A stretch of DNA of 64,000 nucleotides from Tubulanus polymorphus (GCF_964204645.1 NC_134028.1:11203001-11267000), one strand, 5' to 3'. Shown: positions 1 through 10,399, numbered from the stretch's first letter. Numbers and translations: made by a program. Notes: a model not told the origin generated them from the sequence alone.

Positions 1-1
1 G

Positions 2-631
2 TCAATTTTTGTAAGACCTAAGAAGGATGGGTCATATAGAGTTATTCTGAACCTCTCAAAACTTAATAAGTATATTCGGTACCATCACTTCAAGATGGAT
101 ACACTTAAAACTGTTACTGAAATGATGACTCCAGGGTGTTACATGGCAACGATGGATTTAAAAGATGCTTATTATAGCATCCCTATAGCCGTAGAGCACC
201 AAAAATTTTTGAAATTTTATTTTAATGGTCAACTTTACAAGTATACCTGCTTCCCTAATGGGTTAAGTCCGTGCCCTAGGGCATTTACAAAATGCTTGAA
301 GCCTGCTCTCTCTTTGTTGAGGGCGGAGGGGAAGCAATCTGTTGCATATTTAGATGATATATATATGCAGGGAAATAATCTTCCTGATTGCGCTAGTAAT
401 GTTAAAACATCAGCACCGCTAATGACGGACCTGGGATTTGTAATACATCCAGACCCTGAAAAATCTGCACTGCTGCCAGCCCGGCAGCGTGAATTTATTG
501 GATTCATGCTTGATTCTGTCTATATGTCAGTTTCACTGACCTTGAAGAAAGAAGATAGGGTTAAATTATCTTGCCAACAACTAATTGACACAAAAAACCC
601 TAAAATAAGACATGTGGCAGATGTGGCTTGA
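2..631 (+). CDS. DIRS reverse transcriptase domain (N-terminally incomplete)
   Basis: The frame is open from base 2, so the protein enters from outside the window; the ATG at 95 is internal. Fingers-type sequence (RPKKDGSYRVILNLSKLN) is followed by palm motif A (MDLKDAY, near base 155) and the catalytic motif C YLDDIY near 347-364, then a thumb-side FIGFMLDS segment. It would copy the element RNA into DNA in the nucleus or in a virus-like particle. The frame stops at 629-631, while DIRS relatives continue straight into RNase H. That continuation is in the +1 frame starting near 620, so one base appears lost between about 600 and 628. The domain residues themselves are intact. Confidence 0.85.
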   Translation, partial: SIFVRPKKDGSYRVILNLSKLNKYIRYHHFKMDTLKTVTEMMTPGCYMATMDLKDAYYSIPIAVEHQKFLKFYFNGQLYKYTCFPNGLSPCPRAFTKCLKPALSLLRAEGKQSVAYLDDIYMQGNNLPDCASNVKTSAPLMTDLGFVIHPDPEKSALLPARQREFIGFMLDSVYMSVSLTLKKEDRVKLSCQQLIDTKNPKIRHVADVA

Positions 632-1806
632 TGGTCTCGTCATTTCCTGGGGTAGAATACGGCCCTTTACATTATCGAAGTATTGAACATGATAAAACCA
701 TTGCCCTGAAACTGCACTGTGGTGATTTTGATTGCACTATGCAACTATCTGATGATTCGATGGCTGACCAACACTGGTGGGTGGCTTTTGTTGGTCAGAG
801 TAAAAAACTGATTTCACACGGAAAACCTGATCTGACTGTTTATTCTGATGCCTCGAATACAGGGTTCGGTTACTCATCACCTGACCTGAATCTGTCGGGC
901 GGTGGTATCTGGAAATCAGCAGAGCAGCTGCTGCATATTAACGCTTTAGAGATGAAAGCTGCTGAATTGGCGCTAATGGCCCTGGGTCGAAATAAAAAAG
1001 GCAAGCACATTAGGCTTATGGTCGACAATACCACTGCTGTGTCCTATATTAGAGAGATGGGTGGCTCACATTCTTTAAAATGTAATGAGGTAGCTAAGAG
1101 AATATGGTCATGGGCCATAGCTAATAATGTATGGTTGAGTGCATCACATGTACCTGGAATTGAAAATATATGTGCTGACAGAGAATCCAGGGTGTTTAAA
1201 TTAGAGATAGAATGGGCTCTTAACCCCAAAGTGTTTGAACAGATATTAGAGAAACTGTCAGAAATTAAATTAGAGATTGATTTATTTGCAACGAGACTGA
1301 ATCGTAAATTGCCCAGCTACGTTGCCTGGAAGCCTGACCCGGAGGCAGTGGCTATTGATGCTTTTATGCTGGACTGGTCACTGTATAAATATTTGTATAT
1401 TTTCCCTCCTTTCAGCCTTATCCCCAGAGTACTACAGAAAGTTTCAGAGGATCAAGCAACCTCGATGTTAATTGTACCGGACTGGCCGACGCAGGCTTGG
1501 TACCCTACTCTGTTGAGACTGTTATGTGCGGAACCGGTGATTCTTCGGGCCAACAAGAGACTATTAATAATGCCACAAGATTCGGAAATGGTCCATCCTC
1601 TAGCAACAAAATTGAGCCTTCTGGTATGCATTGTGTCAGGAATGCATTGCAAGCGAAAAACATTTCTGGAAAATCAGCTGAAATTATACTGCATTCATGG
1701 CGGGCATGTACAAAGAAACAATACGAGACCTATTTTCGGAAGTGGGAGAAATATTGTGCTAGACGGAGTGTCGATACGTTTCAACCCAATATCAGTGATG
1801 TATTAG
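628..1806 (+). CDS. DIRS RT connection and RNase H domain
   Basis: This is the continuation of the RT polypeptide after the break near 620. It opens with the DIRS connection sequence (VSSFPGVEYGPLHYR). RNase H follows, with the acidic residues visible in order: VYSDAS near 838-855, the Glu of NALEMKAAEL near 940-966, LMVDNTTA near 1015-1040, and CADRESR near 1171-1191. RNase H would degrade the RNA strand of the RNA:DNA hybrid. The C-terminal part (LFATRLNRKLP, VPDWPTQAWYP) is the conserved tail found in DIRS pol proteins. The last ~280 bases overlap the recombinase gene in another frame, as is usual for the family. The ATG at 628 is not necessarily a true start. Confidence 0.8.
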   Translation: MMVSSFPGVEYGPLHYRSIEHDKTIALKLHCGDFDCTMQLSDDSMADQHWWVAFVGQSKKLISHGKPDLTVYSDASNTGFGYSSPDLNLSGGGIWKSAEQLLHINALEMKAAELALMALGRNKKGKHIRLMVDNTTAVSYIREMGGSHSLKCNEVAKRIWSWAIANNVWLSASHVPGIENICADRESRVFKLEIEWALNPKVFEQILEKLSEIKLEIDLFATRLNRKLPSYVAWKPDPEAVAIDAFMLDWSLYKYLYIFPPFSLIPRVLQKVSEDQATSMLIVPDWPTQAWYPTLLRLLCAEPVILRANKRLLIMPQDSEMVHPLATKLSLLVCIVSGMHCKRKTFLENQLKLYCIHGGHVQRNNTRPIFGSGRNIVLDGVSIRFNPISVMY

Positions 1807-2594
1807 AATTTTTGACTGAGTTATATGAAAGTAACATTGGTTATAGTGCTATTAATACTGCGAGGAGTGCACTCTCGTCAATTATAATTCTAGAAGGGCA
1901 CTGTACAATCGGTAATCATCCTCTCGTTTCTCGGTTTTTGAAGGGTGTATTTAATTTGCGACCTTCGTTGCCGAGATATGTAACTACGTGCGACATTAGC
2001 CCTGTTTTGGTATATTTAAAATCACTGGATTTAGACTCACTGACTCTGGAGCCACTTACTTTGAAACTAACATTTTTGTTGGCGATTTTATCAGGGCAGA
2101 GAGTTAGTACTATTCAATCTTTGAAGATCAAAGACTTAACTTTTTGCGAAAACAGATGTGTTTTTTATATAAGTTCACTACAAAAGACGTCAAAACCAGG
2201 ACGTCATGAATCGCATCTTACATTCAATACGTACGCTGATAAGAATTTGTGTTTGTGTTCTCATTTAAGACGATACATAAATCTGACCAGAGACTTCCGG
2301 GATTGCTCTGGACAGCTGTTGATTAGCTTCATAAAACCGCATGGATCTGTTACTACTCAAACCGTTTCCAGATGGATCAGGCGTGTTCTCGAGGATGCAA
2401 ATATTGATGTGTCGGTTTTTGGCGCGCACTCGGCTAGAGCTGCGGTTGGCTCTGGCCTTAAATTGGCGGGAATTCCCGTTGATAGCATACTTAATAGTAT
2501 TGGCTGGCAGAATGAAAAAACTTTCGCTAGATTCTATGATAAAGACGTTGAAAGCAAATTTGTATTAAGTGATTCCCTACTGTCAATTATGTAG
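1524..2594 (+). CDS. DIRS tyrosine recombinase
   Basis: Phage-integrase-fold recombinase that would join the circular DIRS intermediate to the genome by strand exchange through a 3'-phosphotyrosine. The N-terminal core-binding half (SWRACTKKQYETYFRKWEKY, near 1700) is followed by the catalytic half: the first Arg in SGQRVSTIQSL (near 2092-2124), the HxxR box GAHSARAA (near 2425-2448), and the nucleophile Tyr in FARFYDK (near 2524-2544). All are present and the frame is uninterrupted. The first ATG is at 1524; the open frame extends a little further upstream over the end of the RNase H gene. It is the least damaged gene of this element. Confidence 0.85.
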   Translation: MCGTGDSSGQQETINNATRFGNGPSSSNKIEPSGMHCVRNALQAKNISGKSAEIILHSWRACTKKQYETYFRKWEKYCARRSVDTFQPNISDVLEFLTELYESNIGYSAINTARSALSSIIILEGHCTIGNHPLVSRFLKGVFNLRPSLPRYVTTCDISPVLVYLKSLDLDSLTLEPLTLKLTFLLAILSGQRVSTIQSLKIKDLTFCENRCVFYISSLQKTSKPGRHESHLTFNTYADKNLCLCSHLRRYINLTRDFRDCSGQLLISFIKPHGSVTTQTVSRWIRRVLEDANIDVSVFGAHSARAAVGSGLKLAGIPVDSILNSIGWQNEKTFARFYDKDVESKFVLSDSLLSIM

Positions 2595-2757
2595 TTATTA
2601 TAGGCTAAATATATCTGCTGCATGTTATATACATATATATACATCAAAATTAAGGTGGTTGTCTTCTTTGTGACACAAAGTCTCATATCTGGCTTCTCGT
2701 GATCAAGGCTTTCAAATCTCATGGGATTCTGTAGTGACCTAATTACTGGTGAGATAG

Positions 2758-3047
2758 AATTAGGAAATTAAACGAACTTACCTGTAAGTGAAGTTTGATT
2801 GAGATTCTATCGAATCAGTAATGGGGAACGAAGGAATCACATGCCCACCGCTTACAAAAAATTTGACAATTACTGTACAGTTTTGTGTGTTTCCCGGCCC
2901 AATGTTTCTTGACCACTCAAAGCTATTTAAAGACTGACTCGCGATACCACATGCGCTATCTCTTGTGATTCCTTCGTTCCCCATTACTGATTCGATAGAA
3001 TCTCAATCAAACTTCACTTACAGGTAAGTTCGTTTAATTTCCTAATT
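2758..3047. repeat. Perfect 84-bp inverted repeat at the DIRS 3' side
   Basis: Bases 2758-2841 and 2964-3047 are exact reverse complements, separated by 122 bases. Each arm contains the self-complementary-looking core acttacctgtaagt and so offers a splice-donor-like caggtaagt on either strand. It lies about 160 bases after the recombinase stop. DIRS elements end in inverted terminal and internal complementary repeats used to rebuild a circle, so this is probably the right terminal apparatus; an independent foldback insertion is the alternative. Confidence 0.75.
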
Positions 3048-4105
3048 ATGACGAATGGGCGAATAAAGGGCAATTAAACCATTATTGCTAAAAGGTTGAT
3101 TTTACGAAAGGGCAAATGGGCGATCTCATATTCAATGAGACCAAACACTAAATTTTTTTCAAAATAGAGAAATATTTATTAATGTTGATAGAAATGATAA
3201 AGCTTTAACAAATGATACCAAATAAGAAATAATGGCATACATACATGTATTTACTTGTTTTTAGCAGTTTGAATTCAAAGAATTCAGACATACTATAACC
3301 AAAATGTGCAATTTTCCCATTCTCTCTTTCATCTTATTTCTGACGAAACTCATCAAAAATGGTTAGGCGTGTTGATTTCAGCAAACGACAGCCATCTAGT
3401 ATCTGATGAGGACAGTTTTTGGGCTTCATGTGTGGCTCGGGTAGATGTTTGAACCAAATATCAAGACAATCACTCGAAGTGTCTTCAAAACTTCCCAAAA
3501 TAACTGTATTCGGTATATGGACGAAAAGTGAATGCAGTAGTGCGCTGGGACTAAAGTTCTAAGTGGGCTAATGATATTTCCTGCTCTTTGCAACCCTGTA
3601 AACTTGAAATTGAAGTATGACTTCAGTATGATGTCATCTTCTCACAGTCTGTCTTGGTAATTTTTGTAAAAACTTGGTAAACTCTGTAAACTGCATTTGT
3701 AGCTAATCTTAACACTTTTTATGTTTTACGATAGTTCATCCTAACTAGGTAATAAGCATAATTAGATAAGTTGAATTTTGCATATCTTAAACCACCAAAA
3801 AGTTCTAACAATAACCTACAATCTTTTCTGAGAGCGATATGCTGTGGCTCGAATAGATATTGAGGTGTAAAGGTTGGAACATGGCATGTAAATTGAGTTG
3901 AATTACAGCAAAAACAGTTGGCCAGAAATTTTCAGTATAATCTGGCAGCACCAAAAGGGTTAAATATGTCTAGAAAATAGATGAAGCATAAGAAAATGGG
4001 AAATATGCTATATCAATTCATAATTTTATCAGAAAATGGGACTAACATAGATACCCATTTGTAAATAGACATGCAAACAAACATACAAATACTGCACACT
4101 ACACG
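3048..4105. other. Non-coding A+T-rich spacer with one dispersed-repeat tail
   Basis: No gene-like frame is seen. Bases about 3415-3575 are a diverged copy of the 3' part of the dispersed repeat found at 54320-54527 and 58200-58400: the shared words are aaacttcccaaaataactg, ggacgaaaagtgaa and gctgggactaaagt. The rest shows no recognisable structure. Confidence 0.6.
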
Positions 4106-4107
4106 AT

Positions 4108-4492
4108 AAGCCTTTTTACAGTTTTTGCCCCGTTTGATTTTCTTATTTCGTCCATATCTCTGGATAGGATTGAGATAGAAACAAAGTGAAAATATCGATG
4201 AACTTGGCTGATAATTAAATTTTTTATGATATCACTCATTTATCAAATTAATGCAACAATGTGCGCTGGTGAAGTTATAAACATTGATATCGTCTTCCCG
4301 ATAATTCAACTTGAATTATTGCCCATGTCATTCAAAAGTTCGTAATTCTTATAAATTTTTATCGACATTTTTGAAATTTTCAGGATCGATAGACATCTAT
4401 ATGTGGTGTTATGTGCTTTTTACCATTTTCAATTATCTTTATTAGTTTTCAAGTAATTGCTAGTCAAACTTGAACAATACATTTTCTCTAGT
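4108..4492 (+). repeat. ISL2EU left terminal inverted repeat
   Basis: This stretch is the inverted counterpart of 8350-8480 joined to 21938-22257, with scattered substitutions. The correspondence runs through ccccgtttgattttctta, caacttgaattattgccc, and tctatatgtggtgttatgtg to ttctctagt. Terminal repeats of this kind are the transposase binding and cleavage sites. Confidence 0.8.
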
Positions 4493-4657
4493 ATTGCTGA
4501 AGTATATACGTGTGTGTTACTGTGTAAATGGAGGGAGTGCTTTCCAGCGAAAGTTAAGTTGCGGTAGCAATCAGAAAACAAACTTCAATTTCAACAATGA
4601 AAATCGTTTTTTTAGAGGAAATCTTGATTAAAATAGGAAGAAATCATTTGGATCAAA

Positions 4658-6826
4658 ATGAGTGACTTTGCAGATATAAGAGATTTTGAAGAGTCAAGCA
4701 CTGGTATTTTAAGAAATTTTTTATGTAATAGAAGACTCTCCACTCAAGGCAGAAAAGAAGAGTTAGTTGCGCGGTCGTTTGCTGCATGGGAGCAAAATGT
4801 TCCTCTCAAACTAAAAACTGCGGATATACAAAGACAGCTTGCAAATGATTATGAGAAGATTCTAAAAAATATCAATAACGAAGATCCACTTGAGTTGAAA
4901 CATTGGCATGTGGTGAAAGATGAAAAAAATCTACAGAACCTCGACTTAGGTAAAATATTTCCTTTCATCATTAGAAATAGAGAATTTGGCGTCGACTATG
5001 TTGGAAGGTATAAACTCTGCAAGGCATACTCATATTTCAAGAGTGGATTTGTAGGAAAAATGAAATATTGCCAGTGTTCCAACGCAACTGTTATTTCCGC
5101 CGACATTACGCCTTCCCAGAGAGTTCGAGGAGAAGCTAGATGTCCGTGGATAGCGTTCAGTAAATCCGGAGATATATTGGCTGCATGGTGTACATGTCCT
5201 GCAGGATTTTCACAAACGTGTAATCAAGTTGCTGCGTGTCTTTATAAAGTAAATGAAAGTATCGAAGCCATGAATAAATCGCCCGCCTGTACTGATATTC
5301 CGTGCACCTGGAACCAACCGGCATCAGATATTACGCCTGTTAAGATCAGGGACTTGAAAATTCGATGCGACAATTTGGGTAGCGGTGATCAGATTAGTGC
5401 GTGCAAAACATTTGACCCACGCCCAGAAGGTTACAGACAGGTAAATTCGTTTTATCCATTGATTTAAATATGCAGTATTTTTTATGAGAGTTAAAATCAA
5501 TTATTTTTCAAACTGATGATATCGCTTTTTCAGATCGCAGATATCGCTGGGAGAATGGAGAGGATGCATGTAGTATGCCCGCATGCAGCATTCTTAACCG
5601 GCATAGTTGACCAAACTGATGATTTCGCCAGACGGTCAAAGCTACCGTTGAATCTTCCACAAGCGGTCAACAGAATGTTATCATCAGGTATCCCTATGGC
5701 TGTATCGGATATTCTCCATTCACTACTACTTCAAGGCGAACAAAGACGCATAATAGAAGAAGCAACCAGGAATCAACGCAACAACAGACTTTGGAAAGAG
5801 CAACAACTCGGCAGGATCACAGCCTCCATTTCTCACATAGTGTACACCAAATTCGAGTCCCTAAAAAAGAATAAGAGGCCCATTAAAACATCGCAACTTG
5901 TGGCTGACATCATTTACGGCACAGCTCATAATGCATTAGATTACTTACAAGCCATACGTCATGGAATTCGTCATGAAAATGATGCGCGACAAGCTATGAC
6001 TGTGCGATTCAGCGTTCATCACAAAGAATTCAAGCTAAAGAGGACAGGTTTTATGGTAAGATAATGTTACTTATTTCCAATTTTAAGTCTTACTAGACTT
6101 TATCCGTAAACGTTTATTGAACGCAGCTCTATTTACATGAAAAAAATCCATATCTTTTCAGGTACATTCAGATTTACCATTCATCGGGGCTACGCCCGAT
6201 AATAAGACATTCTGCACCTGCTGCGAACCAAGTTTGGTGGAAATCAAATGTCCTCTGGTCGTATACAATACGGACATTAATCAAACGTACGAACGATTGC
6301 CATATCTTCAATCAAAAAATGGTGAGATAAATCTGAAGAGAACGCATAATCATTACACTCAAATTCAATGTCAGCTCGCGTGTTACGAAATGGAATCTGC
6401 ATATTTTGTGATTTGGACTGGTTACGCTCAAGACCCATTACTTATCGAAAAGGTAGGCTATAATACGTTTACGAATTTACTCAAACATTTTGGGTGTGAT
6501 TTTGGATTCTGGCAGAAAATGTGTGTATAACCTTACATTTCTATTTTTAGATTGAATTTGATCGCAGTTTCTGGTGCAAAGTGTCAGAGAACTTAGAATA
6601 CTTCTACATGAATTTTGTTTTGCCTGCAATGACACTTAAGCCGCTATTTTTCTGTTCAATCTGCAAGAAAGTGTGTGTCGAAATAAGAGAAATGGCTGGG
6701 GATGAAGATGAATCCATCCAATGTACAAATTGCAAGTTATGGTTCCACACAAGTTGTGTTCATGTCAAGCAATCTGTTATTTCTTGGAACTGTGATGTCT
6801 GTAGAGAAAAACCAAATTACTGTTAG
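4658..6826 (+). CDS. SAP-SWIM-YqaJ nuclease-PHD protein of ISL2EU (four exons)
   Basis: Exons 4658-5440, 5534-6055, 6162-6452 and 6551-6826 are joined by GT-AG introns and give about 623 residues in phase. A SAP-like helix pair (LRNFLCNRRLSTQGRKEEL, residues ~17-36) would bind DNA. A SWIM zinc-finger region follows (CTCPAG, then TCNQVAA, residues ~186-205). The YqaJ/lambda-exonuclease fold spans exons 2-3, with GRITAS, the Asp of GATPDN and the Glu/Lys of VEIKCP. The end is a PHD-type finger (CSICKKVC, CTNCKLWFH, CDVC). It probably processes transposon DNA ends in the nucleus, but the role of this gene in transposition is not established. The usual SWIM histidine (CSHV in relatives) is replaced by NQ here. 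All splice sites and the frame are intact. Its 3' end faces the transposase gene. Confidence 0.85.
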
Positions 6827-6934
6827 ATTATGTACAAGTTTATAATTCTGTTATTTATCGATTAATCAAACACAAAACAAATGAATAATTATTTCACAGC
6901 GAATTTGAAAAGTCAAAGTTTTTGTTTTCGAACT

Positions 6935-8256
6935 TCAGTCACAGAGAGGCGGAAGAAGATTGCACAATGCCGAACAAACAATAATGATATCATCCATCAA
7001 TGGTAATACTTTAATCGGAATAGTTGAAGTAAGCATACGATAGTTCTTGATCCTGCCAATACATTTTTCGACGTAGATTCTCGTGTTCGCGATTCGCGAT
7101 GTAGATGTCATGTCATCTGATGTGAGCTGTGATCCAGACTGGAGACTTGGTGGTATCGATAATGTTGCTCTGGCTAACATGAGTTCTTCTTGAATTTTAA
7201 AACCACGATCTGCCATTATCTGATCGTTTATCTCGAGCATATCTAGAAAGCCACTATCTTTAACAATAAATTTGTCACTCGCGCGACCTCCATATCAAGA
7301 AGAAATATAGCGTATCAATCCCGTTGGAGACATTGCTACCAAGAACTTAACCGTACAGTGGTGTTTGTAGTCACTATACAACTGTGCCTGTATATCCAGT
7401 GCGGAGGGAACGTCCACAAAAATTTTGGTACAATCTATTATGCATCTGGTGTTTGGAAACCACTTCACAAACGGTGCCGGCAATCCTCACTCACGTCTCT
7501 TTTAGTCGGCCACATAATCATCCATGATAGTTCCCTTGACATTAGACATATCCAGGTATTAAAAACCCTTGAAATGTGTCCTGGGCTCACATGAAATCGA
7601 AATCCTAGATCTTCGACTAACAAACCAAGTCTCAGTCTCATAACCACCATCAAAAACTCCTGCTCGTATGACAACTTTCTTTGTGGTCCTCTATTAGTCT
7701 TAGGTTGTTCAAAGTTTTCATCCTTTCTCCAGTATTTCATTACTGAAGCAACTGGTAAAAGCCATTCGAATACCATTTCGAACACACCCCGGCTCTCAAA
7801 GCCAGTGAAAAACCGTACGTCACACTCCTTGCATATGTCTTCAAATAACAAACTCGGTTGAACTGTTTGCGTTGAGATTGCCACGGCCTCAGTTGCCTCC
7901 GTTTGCGTTGATATTCCGGTTTTCTTATATTCCTGCTTCTTGTATGGCTCATATTTCCGTGTTAGATTCCGTCTTGGCAGATTGTCACCTTCTTTCAATA
8001 AAAGTGTTGGAATATCTGGTTCAGTTTCATCGAAATGGTTTGAACAGATGTGATCGTTCGATTTTGGAACGAAATCACGATCACCAATACGAATTGCTGT
8101 TATCCACTTTTCTCTTGATGCAGCATTACAGGGGAACGAATGGAATTTCAATTGATTTACATGAGGAGCCTTGTACAAATGATCCGGCTTGTTTCGTTTA
8201 TTTTCGCAGCTTTTCACAGAACATTTATCTTTCTTCCCCATTATTTTCGAAAACAA
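6935..8256 (-). pseudogene. THAP-DDE transposase of ISL2EU, broken by one frameshift and one stop
   Basis: The N-terminus is a THAP zinc-binding DNA-recognition domain (CSVKSCENK, FHSFP, then CSNHF). The likely start is the Met at 8241 (MGKKDKC). A helical segment with a GLLVEDLGFRF / SPGHISRVF helix-turn-helix follows, then a DDE_4-type catalytic domain: Asp in CIIDCTKIF, Asp in MADRGFKI, Glu in YVEKCIGRIK. It would cut and join the element termini. The frame breaks near 7470-7480, where a shift separates the first 263 codons from the catalytic part, and an in-frame TGA lies at 7295-7297 before the GGRASDKF segment. The three catalytic acids survive, but no full protein can be made. It is convergent with the YqaJ gene, about 110 bases apart. 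Confidence 0.85.
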
Positions 8257-8349
8257 GTGCTCTTATTTCCATAGTTACGTTACATTGTGATGGCTAACAA
8301 AGTAGGAACCAGTAAAATTTTGAAATTTCCTGATACAAAGTTGCGCGTA

Positions 8350-8480
8350 TGAGACTAGAGAAAATGTATTGTCCAAGTTTGACTAGCAATTACTTGAAAA
8401 CTAATAAAGATAATAAAACGGTAAAAAGCACATAACACCACATATAGATGTCTATCGATCCTGACAATTTCAAAAACGTC
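8350..8480 (-). repeat. ISL2EU right terminal inverted repeat, inner part (broken by Polinton)
   Basis: Reverse complement of about 4366-4492. It stops abruptly at 8480, where the Polinton begins; the outer part resumes at 21932. The last six bases, aacgtc (8475-8480), are the left copy of the Polinton target duplication. Confidence 0.85.
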
Positions 8481-8896
8481 AGTAGTATAGTCAGAGGGGG
8501 GTTCTGGCACAGCTAACTTTTGGGCTAACTGTGCTAATGTGAGCTAACTTTGAGCTAATGTAAGCTAACTTTTGGCTAATCTGAGCTAACTTTTGAGCTA
8601 ATCTGAGCTAATGTCGGTTAACATCTGAGCTAATCTGAGCAAACTTTTGAGCTAATCTGAGCTAATGTTGGTTAACATCTGAGCTAATCTGAGCAAACTG
8701 TTGAGCTAATCTGAGCTAATATCGGTTAACATCTGAGCTAATTTGAGCTAATGTCGGTTAACATCTGAGCTAATCTGAGCTAACATTGAGCTAATGTGAG
8801 TGAATGAATGTTAATACCGAGCTAATGTGAACTAGTTATCGGGGTTATGTCTATGTGTTATATGGAGCTAATGTGGGTTAACTATTGAGTTAGGTA
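8481..8896 (+). repeat. Polinton left TIR with internal degenerate tandem repeats
   Basis: Inverted match to 21570-21931. After the first ~40 bases it consists almost wholly of short units built on gagctaat, arranged in ~60-base higher-order blocks that end in ggttaacatct (8588-8780). The left arm is ~50 bases longer than the right through gain or loss of units. Arrays like this could bind a terminal protein or replication factor; that is inference. Confidence 0.88.
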
Positions 8897-9047
8897 TTTA
8901 GTTACCGGTTTTTATGGTAATCTATTGAGCTGGTGTGTGTGAAATTTAAAAACGAGATCATTTGAATATGGTTAAATCTGAATGAATATAAACATATGCA
9001 AATTATCAATTGTTTCGATGATTACGATCCTCGTTCTGAAAAATATC

Positions 9048-9069
9048 TGACGTCATGAGGGGTATATAA
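9048..9069 (+). promoter_or_regulatory. CRE-like site plus TATA box upstream of the PC4-like gene
   Basis: A palindromic tgacgtca (9048-9055) is followed by tatataa (9063-9069), about 41 bases before the ATG at 9110. Position and sequence fit a core promoter for the leftmost Polinton gene, lying just inside the TIR. The element itself encodes a TBP homologue, which gives this TATA box extra interest. Confidence 0.5.
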
Positions 9070-9109
9070 CGTGTGTTCTCCAAAGGTGATTTCATTCGTT
9101 GAGTTGATC

Positions 9110-9960
9110 ATGGATACGCACACAACTCCGGTGTTGAAACGAAACATGTCTGAACCTGATGCTCCAAAAAAGAGACCTCGAAGACTGAATTTCAAGAATT
9201 TAAAGCTAGATATTAACGCTGCTAAGCCTGGTATGTATGTGTAATTAATTTGTTTGTTTGTAAAACATCCTCTCCTCCTTTGAGTTATTTATTGTTTCAC
9301 TTGTAATGTAACGATATTATCTTTTCTTTTGTCATAGATACAGTTGTTAAAGAGAATGCTTGTGTACAAACAGATATAAAACTGAGTGAGTCTAAAGAAG
9401 AATACGTCTATGCGAAAGCGGATGTGAAACGTCATTATCTGGGCAATTTAGTGTTTGCGTGTGTCAGCGAGTGGCAGGATGTTAAACGTGTTGACATACG
9501 AACTTATGAACTCAGTGATGACCTTCGATTATTTCCAAAGAAATGCGGCATTAGCCTACACCTGCAAGAATGGGCTAATCTCGACTGGCATAGAGATTCC
9601 ATAAATTCCGCCATCAATTCGTTTAATGAAAGCAACAATAACAATAATATCATAGAGGATTTTCGATTACACGTCGGTAGGAACCGATACGTGACCGTGT
9701 TCAAACGTTTCAATAAGGTTATAATCGACATTAGATATTTTTGTTATATAGCTGCAACGGAACAACGAGTTCATACGAAAACCGGGATAGAACTATCTGA
9801 AAAACAGTGGGAGAAACTGATGAATATTTCTTTCGTTGATTTGGAACCTGAACTCGTTGGGATGAAAGCGTGTATGTTCAATGATGATCATCAGAATCAG
9901 ATGGGTGCTCTCCAGTGTGTTTACTGTAATCCTCATCCTGTATTCCAAATCGATGATTAA
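9110..9960 (+). CDS. Tandem PC4-like coactivator/ssDNA-binding protein of Polinton (two exons)
   Basis: Exon 1 is 9110-9230 and exon 2 is 9338-9960, joined in phase across a GT-AG intron; about 242 residues. The N-terminus has a basic nuclear-localisation-like patch (KKRPRR). Two copies of the PC4 fold signature follow: RVDIRTYEL then KKCGISLHLQEWANL, and, after an Asn-rich linker, RYVTVFKRFNKVIIDIRYF then KTGIELSEKQWEKLM. PC4 (p15/Sub1) binds single-stranded DNA and promoters and stimulates RNA polymerase II; it normally has one domain and dimerises, so a two-domain chain could fold as an intramolecular dimer. Role here is inferred: transcription activation of the element or protection of replicating single strands. 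The frame is intact. PC4 is not among the standard Polinton genes I know. Confidence 0.75.
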
Positions 9961-10399
9961 TGAATATATGTATCTCCTGTATCCTCAATCCATATATAGA
10001 TAAATATCAAAAACTAAAGTCATGAATTATGTTAATAATCAAATGCTGGTTTTTTCTTTATTAATTTTAAAAAAGAATTATAGGGAAATTGGCATAAAAA
10101 AGTAGAAAAGGAAGAAAAAAACGGGAAAAGGTGCGCTTAGAGGGGGTACGAGTTAGATCCCATCCCTGAAATAAAAAGAAATATAGAAAACACTTATAAC
10201 GATATTAAACCAATGGTTTACCAACTTTCATATAATCTTAAATAAATAGATAAATAAATAAATATATATATTAGTTAAATAGTTTAAAGTACAACTGAAA
10301 ACATAAACGCATGTATAAGTGAGTGTAAATAAATCAATGTTTATAACTATGAATAAATAAAAATATGCAAATATATATTAAGTATAACGACTTGTTCTT
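9961..10399. other. A+T-rich convergent spacer between PC4-like and PolB genes
   Basis: Both neighbouring genes end here. The stretch is rich in aataaa-like words (e.g. taaataaataaatatata near 10250), suitable for poly(A) signals in either direction. No coding frame is seen. Confidence 0.5.

Larger units (their letters stand above)
1..3047 (+). mobile_element. DIRS-type tyrosine-recombinase retrotransposon, 5' truncated by window
   Basis: The order reverse transcriptase, RNase H, tyrosine recombinase on one strand, with the last frame overlapping the previous one, is diagnostic of DIRS-like elements. These integrate through a circular DNA and a recombinase instead of a DDE integrase. The window opens inside the RT, so gag and the left terminus are not visible. 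The 3' side ends in an inverted-repeat block at 2758-3047, consistent with the complex terminal repeats of the group. The assignment of the exact right end is inferred; no target duplication is expected for this class. Confidence 0.85.

Noticed and set aside
6581-6826. Separate small PHD-finger gene
   Set aside because: It is the last exon of the YqaJ gene: acceptor ctatttttag at 6541-6550 and phase fit exactly.
8588-8790. CRISPR-like spacing of repeats
   Set aside because: Units are degenerate, adjacent and part of a eukaryotic transposon TIR; there are no unique spacers or cas genes.
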